Source: Xanthobacteraceae bacterium
Lineage (GTDB): Bacteria > Pseudomonadota > Alphaproteobacteria > Rhizobiales > Xanthobacteraceae
Direction of reading: 5' to 3'
DNA length: 7,562 nucleotides
Assembly: GCA_030039655.1 (NCBI GenBank)
Contig: JASHVC010000386.1
Location: forward strand, 1 to 7,562
In this document: positions 1 to 5,402 of the stretch, piece by piece
Position numbering within the stretch: position 1 is the stretch's first letter
How the letters are laid out: the number at the start of each line of letters is the position of its first letter
The notes under the pieces: model-generated
Told to the model about the DNA's origin: nothing
Seen by the model: only the letters and a program-made list of their open reading frames with translations
Databases searched by the model: none
Program-made: the position numbers and the translations under genes

Positions 1-87
1 GAAGAACGCCGACCGCAGCCCGGGGCGCGGGTGAAGGGCCGATGACGATGCGGTCTTGCCCGAATGCTTCACGGTTCCGGCGTCCAT
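1..87 (-). CDS. Start of an unidentified downstream gene (partial, runs off left edge)
   Basis: A minus-strand frame stays open from the end of the glycosyltransferase gene to the window edge. It can start at an ATG at 87 or at an in-frame GTG at 72. The GTG forms a GTGA overlap with the glycosyltransferase stop codon (69-71), the usual geometry of translational coupling. From the GTG, 24 codons are visible (reading KHSGKTASSS after the start), and most end in G or C, as in the neighbouring genes. No family can be recognised from so little sequence. A second frame is also open here but has no ATG or GTG start and a poorer third-position G+C bias. The position suggests a third member of the leftward operon, perhaps another glycan-related gene; that function is guesswork. 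The start choice is uncertain because no strong ribosome binding site is seen. Confidence 0.35.
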   Translation of the reverse strand, partial: MDAGTVKHSGKTASSSALHPRPGLRSAFF

Positions 88-2636
88 TCGCTTAGCGCAT
101 CGACCAACTCCTCAAACGACGCGCTCGAGTCGATCGGGAGGTCGTTCTTGCCCGGCTTGTTGCGGCCCCTCGACCAATCGAAATAGGCAATCGGCAGAGA
201 GCAAGGCTGAACAGCCGATATGATGGGGTGCCCAAACAGCGGCCGCGTCGTGGTGATAAAAATGCGCTCCAAACCGAGAGACGCGGTCAGGCGTTCAACA
301 TCTCTGGCCTCGACCGCTCCTGTCACGAAGGTGTTTGCGATCTGCATCAGACTCATGTCATTGGGTGTCGTGCCGATGATCGAGATCGATAGGGCGGGTC
401 GCATCTTCGAAAAGGCCCGCGCGACTTGACCCATGAGCCATTGCTCGTGGACGCCGGATCGCACTGGTAGGAAGCCCACCCGGCCGTTAACGATCGGTTT
501 GTCTGCCCGCCTTGTTCTGTCGCTGCGCTCATGGGAAGGCTTGATTTTGCGGATGGTGCGCCGAGGCAACATGGTCGCGCCGAAGGCCTGGGCGTGTGCA
601 CACGGGGCAATAATTTCCTCAGCCCCCCCGGCGATTTCTTGCCAAAAATTCTGCCATTCCTGGGAGGTAGGTCCCACTTCGACTCTGTCGGTTCCATCTC
701 GTCGCCGATTTGGTTGGGCCGCGAAGGATGATCGGACTGCCTCGACACAAGGGTGAGCGTCCTCAGGCCCCAGCAGGCCGGCATCGGCAATGAAAATATC
801 GCAGGGGAGGTCGAGTTTAAGGAGCGTCTCCACGAGGCTGAAGGGCGCGTGGGCGGGATCGACGATTTCAATCCGCGCAGGTTCAATATTTTGGAGGAAA
901 TTGAACAAGGATTTGCAATCGCCTGAGGAAGAAAAGTTGAACCGGAGCGATTGCGGCACACCGCCGGCAGGGTTCGTTATTTCGACGAGCATTCCTTCGG
1001 CCGCGCATCGGATCTTCAGAAGAAGAACATGCTGCCCAGCGGACGCCAGTTGACGCGCCCGCTCGCTGGCGACGGCGCCGACGGCGCCTGCGCCAGTAAG
1101 CAATAGCCTTGGATGGCTCGCGTTGTCTGTCGCATCAAGCTCAATCGCCTGTCTCGCAACGCGTAGCGGGTCTGCGGCCATGAACGCCGCGCACTCCGAA
1201 CGGTGGGCTGGAAACCGCTTTTCGAGCACACCTAGATTGCGGACAATCAAAGACCTTCGCTCTGGTCCAAATGACTTGGAGCCGGCATGCCCAACATAGA
1301 TCGACGGTGCGCACACATTCCTGAACCCGCGCTCCCGTGCACGCAGGCAAAAATCCGCATCTTCGAGATACCCCCGGCCAAAATCCTCCGAGAGCGCGCC
1401 GACCGCGTCGAGACAGGCACGGGTGACATAGAGGCAAAAGCCGATCCCACTGGGAATGTCGACGACGCGGTCAGCGTTGACATGTGCGGCAATGTTGTCG
1501 ATCCGCTTGATATCTTCGCGCGAGGGCAATGGATTCGACGTGTTCGGAATTGGAAAACTGGCGAATTCGCCATTATTGGTAAGCGGTGTGACCGTTCCGA
1601 TCTCGGGAGACGATTGGGCTGCTGCGGAGAGACGGTCGATAAAATCCGGCGGAACGACCGTATCCGCGTTCAGAATAATGACGTCTCCACTTGCGATCCG
1701 ACTAAGGGCACGATTGACGCTGCCGACGAATCCGAGGTTGTACGGGTTTATCAGGACCTCGGCGTCGCCATCGGCCGCGATCTCGCGCAGATACCGTGCA
1801 ATCCGAGGATCGGGAGTCGCATCATTGATAATGATCGCGTGATGATGGCGGAGTTTTAGTGCTTGGCGCAGAGCCTCCAGGCAAAGGGTAGTTGCTTCAT
1901 AGTCGCCGTAGACGGGGACTATGACGGTTATAGTCGGGCAGCCAGTGCCTGTTGGAAGCCTCCGGCCTACGCCGTTGGCCAGCCTGGCGGCGTTACTGGG
2001 CGCACGGCTTGTTTGGAATACGTTTCCGTCTACGGACAGAAGAATTGATTGAAGCCTTGACGACTTTGGCCGCCGCATTGAGAAGGTGGCGGCATGACCG
2101 TATCCGGCGAGAGGATGGCGGGCGTCCGGCTGGAATTTTGTGCTGACAGTTTGGGCGCCATCAGTGATCGAAACTTCAAGGTCTGCCTTGTTGTCCCAAA
2201 CAGCCCACCCCTCGATCGCGTCGTCGTAGGTGGTGACGTTCGCGAACCTTCGCTGTCCATGCTCTCGTAAGACCTGTATGGGCTTCGTGAGGAGAGAAAG
2301 ATCGCGCTCGTAATCGATGAGATTGAGTGCTGCCTTTATCTGCTGGTCGCCATTCGCCCACGCCAGCATCCTTCGATTAGCCGCAATATTACCTGGTGCG
2401 ATATCCAGCGCTTTCGCCATGTCGGCGATCGCGTCAGCCTTGGCGCCCATTTTGTAGGATGCTTCTCCGCGCAGGACATAACAGTGAGCCTCGGGTACGG
2501 GAGGTATGCGACACCGGCGATCGGCGAGCTTGAACGCCGGCGCGATATTGCCGTCTGCCAGCGCCACGGCGGCGAGCAATTCCAGCGACTCGTAATGAGG
2601 CTCATCAAAGATCGTCCGGTCGACAGCCATCGTCAT
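69..2636 (-). CDS. Multidomain glycosyltransferase: TPR-like region, GT2 domain, GT-B-like C-terminal half
   Basis: Probable cytoplasmic or membrane-associated glycosyltransferase of 855 residues. Residues about 15-110 are helical and TPR-like (AAVALADGN, LRGEASYKMGAKADAI, ALDIAPGN). Residues about 235-490 form a GT2 (GT-A fold) domain of the rhamnosyltransferase-like type: nucleotide-sugar binding strand VIVPVYGDYEAT near 238-249, NPYNLGFVGSVNRAL at 297-311, the DxD-type metal site NADT at 323-326, and the catalytic-base region GYLEDADFCLRARERGF at 422-438, followed by H450. Residues about 508-855 look like a second, GT-B/GT4-like unit, with LLLTGAGAVGAVASERARQL near 511-530 and RPLFGHPII...LPIAYFDWSRG near 798-824. 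A basic linker lies near 643-715. The ATG at 2636 follows an in-frame TAA four codons upstream; the ATG at 2630 is an alternative that places GGG at a better distance. The gene lies 91 bases after the 289-residue gene on the same strand, so co-transcription is likely. Sugar donor and acceptor cannot be deduced. Confidence 0.9.
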   Translation of the reverse strand: MTMAVDRTIFDEPHYESLELLAAVALADGNIAPAFKLADRRCRIPPVPEAHCYVLRGEASYKMGAKADAIADMAKALDIAPGNIAANRRMLAWANGDQQIKAALNLIDYERDLSLLTKPIQVLREHGQRRFANVTTYDDAIEGWAVWDNKADLEVSITDGAQTVSTKFQPDARHPLAGYGHAATFSMRRPKSSRLQSILLSVDGNVFQTSRAPSNAARLANGVGRRLPTGTGCPTITVIVPVYGDYEATTLCLEALRQALKLRHHHAIIINDATPDPRIARYLREIAADGDAEVLINPYNLGFVGSVNRALSRIASGDVIILNADTVVPPDFIDRLSAAAQSSPEIGTVTPLTNNGEFASFPIPNTSNPLPSREDIKRIDNIAAHVNADRVVDIPSGIGFCLYVTRACLDAVGALSEDFGRGYLEDADFCLRARERGFRNVCAPSIYVGHAGSKSFGPERRSLIVRNLGVLEKRFPAHRSECAAFMAADPLRVARQAIELDATDNASHPRLLLTGAGAVGAVASERARQLASAGQHVLLLKIRCAAEGMLVEITNPAGGVPQSLRFNFSSSGDCKSLFNFLQNIEPARIEIVDPAHAPFSLVETLLKLDLPCDIFIADAGLLGPEDAHPCVEAVRSSFAAQPNRRRDGTDRVEVGPTSQEWQNFWQEIAGGAEEIIAPCAHAQAFGATMLPRRTIRKIKPSHERSDRTRRADKPIVNGRVGFLPVRSGVHEQWLMGQVARAFSKMRPALSISIIGTTPNDMSLMQIANTFVTGAVEARDVERLTASLGLERIFITTTRPLFGHPIISAVQPCSLPIAYFDWSRGRNKPGKNDLPIDSSASFEELVDALSEWTPEP

Positions 2637-2727
2637 CAGCCCGAATTAAGGTGCTTCGTTGAAGCGACTGTTGGTCAATTGCACCACAGGGCGGCTGATG
2701 CTCGCTGGAAACCTCACGGCGTGACGA

Positions 2728-3597
2728 TCAGGCGATTGCGGCCTGGTCGGATTTTGGGCGGCTACGAAAGACGCGAATACGGTCGGCCGATGCTTCATAC
2801 TTGCTGGCGGGTGTTTTGGTCTCGGGTTCGTCAGCTGCTTCAACGTTCTTCAAACTCAATCGCAGGCCTACCAAGGGTTCGCGGCCCGTTGGGCCGGAAG
2901 CAACAACTCTGTTGCTGATAATTCGCATGGCGGGCGATCCGAGAAAGATTGCCTCAACGCAGAATTGAAAGTGAACGGCCGCTGGTCCGTTCAGCTCAAT
3001 CATAAGCCCGACGACGGGCATGGCTCTGCCGCGCGTTCCGGCAAATGAGCCAAGCTCGACAGTTTCACCGGAGACAGGCATAGGCTTGGCAGTCTTAACC
3101 GCATAACGGATCTGCAGATCCGAAGGTTTTTCCCGCCAATCAATGGCTAGCCCCTCGATCCGCATGGGCGTCGATGGACCGCCAAGCCACTCGTCGGCCA
3201 TCACCGTCACGTCTCCGAGGCCGGTGACGTGACCGAGAAGACGCAGGTCGTCAAAATCATGGGCGAAGCCATTGTTCGCCTGCGAGGTGATCGCTTTGCC
3301 CTGGCTAATCGGCTCTATTCTGACCGTGGCGGCAGTCGAACCGCCTTCTTCCATGGGAATGACTTGCACGGCGAGCCTTGCTGCCGCGGTCGCGCGAACA
3401 ACCAGACAGGTCTCTGGCTCCCAGAGTATGGGCTCGTTGTGATCCGGATAGAGAACGAAGGTTATGTCCTTCTTTGAGGAAGGGTCGGCGGAGAGCTTGA
3501 CCCGAGGCGGCTGTTCTTGGTCTTCCGCCGCCGTATACCGAACAAGGAAAAGGCCGCGATCTATGGTCACGGTTCTCTGCTGCTGAGTGCGTTCCAT
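2728..3597 (-). CDS. Conserved-looking protein of unknown function, beta-rich, with ChW-like motif
   Basis: I do not recognise this 289-residue protein with certainty. It has no signal peptide or membrane segment and looks beta-strand rich. Two regions can be outlined. Residues about 30-100 have alternating hydrophobics (ITFVLYPDHNEPILWEPET at 45-63). Residues about 145-250 contain LQIRYAVKTAKP, then GSFAGTRGRAMPVVGLMIEL at 183-202, then VEAIFLGSPAMR at 214-225 and EPLVGLRLSLKN at 240-251. The pattern of G-x-x-A-G-T-x-G followed by a hydrophobic G-L-x-I-x-L strand resembles clostridial hydrophobic W (ChW) repeats, although the signature Trp is absent. The C-terminal 40 residues are charged and probably disordered. 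The ATG at 3597 is the first after an in-frame TGA four codons upstream; only a weak GAG lies 8 bases before it. It precedes the glycosyltransferase on the same strand, so a role linked to glycans or the cell surface is possible but not shown. Confidence 0.75.
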   Translation of the reverse strand: MERTQQQRTVTIDRGLFLVRYTAAEDQEQPPRVKLSADPSSKKDITFVLYPDHNEPILWEPETCLVVRATAAARLAVQVIPMEEGGSTAATVRIEPISQGKAITSQANNGFAHDFDDLRLLGHVTGLGDVTVMADEWLGGPSTPMRIEGLAIDWREKPSDLQIRYAVKTAKPMPVSGETVELGSFAGTRGRAMPVVGLMIELNGPAAVHFQFCVEAIFLGSPAMRIISNRVVASGPTGREPLVGLRLSLKNVEAADEPETKTPASKYEASADRIRVFRSRPKSDQAAIA

Positions 3598-3665
3598 CTT
3601 GTATGCTCAATCGCTTTGCGCTGGCCGCGATGAAATATCCACCTCAATGAGGCGCCCCCGCCGCC

Positions 3666-3769
3666 GCATTCAGTGCTGACGGCGACGACGGAACATGGCA
3701 TCCGACTATCAAAAAAGCATGATTGTCGTCCATTAGAGTACGTTTAAATATTTCATCAGAACTGAATGC
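3666..3769. repeat. Inverted repeat, 14-nt arms with one mismatch
   Basis: GCATTCAGTGCTGA at 3666-3679 is the reverse complement of TCAGAACTGAATGC at 3756-3769 except for one position, with 76 bases between the arms. Each arm contains its own small dyad, TCAG-NN-CTGA. A second inverted pair, AAAAGCAT (3713-3720) and ATGCTTTT (3766-3773), is nested in the same interval. The site is 69 bases upstream of the 289-residue gene start, where a promoter or operator for the leftward genes would be expected. A paired operator (DNA looping) is one reading; chance cannot be excluded. Confidence 0.5.
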
Positions 3770-3960
3770 TTTTGCTGTGATTCGAGCCGGACGGGTTGTC
3801 CGCATGAATTAAAAATTGCAGTCACGGATACTGCGCGGCCCACCCCAGATCAAGATACTCGAACGAATTGAATTGCAGCCTAATTATTAGAATTGTTGGT
3901 GTCGAAGCCTGCGGAATGCACGACAGTCAAGACCAATATCGGCTGCGCTGGGCCGTTTAT

Positions 3961-4056
3961 TTGCGCCTCATATTTGTTGCGCGAACAACGCGCTGAGCAG
4001 TTTGCGAAAATTTGCGGACAATTCTTCGCGCAAAAGATCAGCTTAAGTTGGCGCAA
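3961..4056. repeat. Cluster of TTGCG / CGCAA elements
   Basis: Six short related elements fall within 96 bases: TTGCGC at 3961 and 3977, TTTGCG at 4001 and 4011 (exactly 10 bases apart), and the complementary GCGCAA at 4028 and 4051. The second lies within an interrupted dyad, TTGTT-GCGCG-AACAA (3974-3988). The pair at 4011-4016 and 4029-4034 forms an inverted TTTGCG/CGCAAA with a 12-base spacer. The cluster ends about 70 bases before the TTGACG box of the cargo gene, so it could be a binding array for an activator or repressor. No regulator family is recognised. Confidence 0.4.
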
Positions 4057-4127
4057 CAATCAATTCAATTTTAGAAGCTGGGCGAAGCAGTGCGTTCAGT
4101 ACCGGTCGCATTTAGCTGATGCAGCAA

Positions 4128-4156
4128 TTGACGCGACAGCACGCCGGCAAATAGGT
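4128..4156 (+). promoter_or_regulatory. Candidate sigma70-type promoter of the RTX-like cargo gene
   Basis: TTGACG at 4128-4133 is a good -35 match. A 17-base spacer leads to ATAGGT at 4151-4156, a weak -10. Predicted transcription would start near 4163, about 28 bases before the ATG at 4191. The surrounding 11-mer CAATTGACGCG (4125-4135) recurs exactly upstream of the exporter gene at 5285-5295, which strengthens the idea that the box is functional. Confidence 0.45.
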
Positions 4157-4158
4157 TG

Positions 4159-4170
4159 CTCGACGTCGAG
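4159..4170. promoter_or_regulatory. Perfect 12-bp palindrome at the predicted transcript start (possible operator)
   Basis: CTCGACGTCGAG reads the same on both strands. It sits between the weak -10 and the ribosome binding site of the cargo gene, overlapping the predicted transcription start. With one bulged A it extends to GC on either side. It could be a repressor operator or a small 5'-end hairpin in the mRNA; only its symmetry and position support either. Confidence 0.4.
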
Positions 4171-4175
4171 AGCAC

Positions 4176-4180
4176 GGGAG
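4176..4180 (+). promoter_or_regulatory. Ribosome binding site of the cargo gene
   Basis: GGGAG ends 10 bases before the ATG at 4191. It is the clearest Shine-Dalgarno match in the window and supports that start codon. The spacing is slightly longer than ideal. Confidence 0.6.
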
Positions 4181-4190
4181 CACTTCAGCT

Positions 4191-5186
4191 ATGGCGACAT
4201 ACGATCTGCACCGATCGGAGCTGAACAGCATTTTGGCTTCGGACCATATCGACCCTTCAGTGAGAAAGGCGATCATCGATTATCTGCAAGATGACGGATT
4301 GCTGGGATCGCGGCACAGCACAGTCTCGGTGCAGGAGGGTACCCATGCTGCCCCCGGCACACAGGTTCTGATTGTCGATACGCCGAACGCGACGGTCAAC
4401 ACTTCGAGCGATCCAAATCTCAAGGCGATTGTCGACATCAGCAGCGGTGAGCTGAAGGTGACTGGAGGCGACAATTTGATTGTTGCCACTGGCTCGCACG
4501 TCAACCTGGTCGACCTCAGCGGTTCCAGCGGCAACGTTGTGGTCGATGCCGAGGGCAGCGATCCCTCCCATCACGGCGGCAATCTATTCGGCGATGGCGG
4601 CAACTACAGCACGATGTGGGGCGGCCACGGAAATGATGGATGGGGAAGGGACGGTGACGGGGGCCGTCACGACAACGGATGGGGACGCAGTGACAATGGA
4701 TGGTCCGACGGAAGAGACGGCGATTGGGGTCACCATGATCGCGGGTGGGGCGGAGGTAACTTCGAAACCGTGGGCGGAAGCCGACACGACGGATGGTTTG
4801 GAGGTGGCGGCCAGACTTGGGGCGATCACGGCCATTACACCACGCTTGCGGGCGGCTGCGGCGACAGCGACGATAGAGGTCATCACATGCATGGCGGTCG
4901 CGGCAATGACGAAACGGGCGGCGGCACGACGACGATGATCGCCGGTACCGGAAACGAGACCATGATCGGCGGTAATGGCAATTATCAGTTTGAGATCGGC
5001 CCCCATGGTGGCAATGATGACATCATTGGCGGTAAGGGCAATAACACGGTTGTGTTCGACGATAGCGTCAACGACGTAAGGATGACGACGCAACACGGAG
5101 TGACGACGGTTACATTCGGCGACACGCATGAGACCGTCAAACTCACCGGCATCCAGAACATCGTGTTCACGGATCACGGAAAGTAA
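4191..5186 (+). CDS. RTX-like Gly/Asp/His/Trp-rich protein, probable type I secretion cargo
   Basis: Predicted secreted protein of 331 residues with no N-terminal signal peptide, as expected for type I secretion. Residues 1-36 look helical (MATYDLHRSELNSILASDHI opening). Residues about 45-122 are beta-rich repeats (VLIVDTPNATVNT, LKAIVDISSGELKVTGGDN, GSSGNVVVDAEG). Residues about 123-245 are low complexity: Gly, Asp, His and Trp with units such as DNGWGRS, DNGWSDG and DRGWGGG. Residues about 250-290 hold degenerate RTX-type calcium-binding turns (AGTGNETMIGGNGN, GGNDDIIGGKGNN). The C-terminus, TVTFGDTHETVKLTGIQNIVFTD (written here as TVTFGDTHETVKL then TGIQNIVFTD), matches the L-x-G-I-x-x-[IL]-x-F-x-D ending common in RTX exoproteins and probably carries the export signal. 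GGGAG supports the ATG at 4191. The HlyB-type exporter gene follows on the same strand. Calcium binding and export are family inference. The single Cys (C223) and the many His suggest possible metal binding. The exact role (matrix, adhesin or other) is unknown. Confidence 0.85.
   Translation: MATYDLHRSELNSILASDHIDPSVRKAIIDYLQDDGLLGSRHSTVSVQEGTHAAPGTQVLIVDTPNATVNTSSDPNLKAIVDISSGELKVTGGDNLIVATGSHVNLVDLSGSSGNVVVDAEGSDPSHHGGNLFGDGGNYSTMWGGHGNDGWGRDGDGGRHDNGWGRSDNGWSDGRDGDWGHHDRGWGGGNFETVGGSRHDGWFGGGGQTWGDHGHYTTLAGGCGDSDDRGHHMHGGRGNDETGGGTTTMIAGTGNETMIGGNGNYQFEIGPHGGNDDIIGGKGNNTVVFDDSVNDVRMTTQHGVTTVTFGDTHETVKLTGIQNIVFTDHGK
4617..4823 (+). repeat. Imperfect Trp-Gly repeat tract within the cargo gene
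   Basis: Codons 143-211 contain eight Trp codons (residues 143, 151, 164, 171, 179, 186, 202, 210) spaced mostly 7-8 residues apart, each next to Gly or Asp. In the DNA the hexamer GGATGG recurs at 4638, 4677, 4698 and 4791. Two adjacent 21-base units (4671-4691 and 4692-4712) share 11 of their first 12 bases, which suggests growth by tandem duplication followed by divergence. Confidence 0.65.
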
Positions 5187-5227
5187 CCGAGATATCGCGG
5201 TTGGCGTCTTGCCTCTCGGAAAACTGC

Positions 5228-5265
5228 TCGAGCCAGTCAGCTTCGTAGTCTGCTGACTGGCTCGA
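5228..5265. terminator. Perfect 14-bp hairpin between cargo and exporter genes
   Basis: TCGAGCCAGTCAGC (5228-5241) and GCTGACTGGCTCGA (5252-5265) are exact reverse complements around a 10-base loop, starting 42 bases after the cargo stop codon. There is no U-run after the stem on the plus strand, so it is not a classic intrinsic terminator for the cargo mRNA. On the minus strand a short T-tract follows (complement of AAAA at about 5220-5223). It may protect the 3' end of the cargo mRNA or attenuate readthrough into the exporter, giving more cargo than transporter. Confidence 0.6.
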
Positions 5266-5284
5266 ACTTGCGGAAAAGTCACAT

Positions 5285-5317
5285 CAATTGACGCGGTGAA
5301 TCTCGGACTTTCTTTAT
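5285..5317 (+). promoter_or_regulatory. Candidate promoter of the ABC exporter gene
   Basis: CAATTGACGCG at 5285-5295 contains a TTGACG -35 box (5288-5293). With an 18-base spacer, CTTTAT (5312-5317) is a possible but weak -10. The same 11-mer precedes the cargo gene. Transcription would begin near 5324, leaving room for either exporter start codon (5352 or 5403). Confidence 0.4.
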
Positions 5318-5402
5318 CTTGCTGTGATTAGCTCGCACGGCGGTAAACGCGATGGCCTGGCGACTTCTTCGATCGCGCCGGCGCTGGCGCCCGAGAGCAG
5401 CA

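Larger units (their letters stand above)
3598..4190. promoter_or_regulatory. Divergent intergenic control region (no convincing gene)
   Basis: These 593 bases separate the leftward glycosyltransferase group from the rightward cargo gene, so both promoters should lie here. Stretches around 3710-3770 and 3820-3900 are clearly more A+T-rich than the coding sequence. Within it I see a large inverted repeat (3666-3769), a cluster of TTGCG/CGCAA elements (3961-4056), a TTGACG promoter-like box (4128) and a 12-bp palindrome (4159-4170). The only sizeable open frame on the plus strand starts with TTG at 3893 and runs into the cargo gene out of frame; it has no ribosome binding site and no recognisable protein. 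No tRNA or obvious structured RNA is apparent. I could not identify a confident promoter for the leftward genes. Confidence 0.7.

Noticed and set aside
1287..1859. Plus-strand open frame of 190 codons
   Set aside because: It lies entirely opposite the GT2 catalytic domain, whose motifs are intact on the minus strand; its translation is rich in Arg, Asp and Ile as expected from antisense of G+C-rich coding DNA.
2653..2665. Small hairpin GCTTC-GTT-GAAGC between the two leftward genes
   Set aside because: A five-pair stem without a T-tract is too weak to call a terminator; co-transcription of the two genes remains more likely.
2484..2918. Plus-strand open frame of 144 codons
   Set aside because: It spans antisense parts of two minus-strand genes and the gap between them; no start signal or family.
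3866..4070. Inverted AATTGAATTG (3866-3875) and CAATTCAATT (4061-4070)
   Set aside because: The match is exact but the sequence is low-complexity A+T-rich and each arm is itself repetitive, so chance is a sufficient explanation.
3893..4294. Plus-strand open frame of 133 codons in the divergent region
   Set aside because: It begins with TTG without a ribosome binding site, overlaps the cargo gene by 104 bases in another frame, and its translation resembles no protein family.
4584..5282. Minus-strand open frame of 232 codons
   Set aside because: It is antisense to the repeat part of the cargo gene; the Ala/Val/Thr-rich translation mirrors the Gly/Asp codon pattern and has no independent support.
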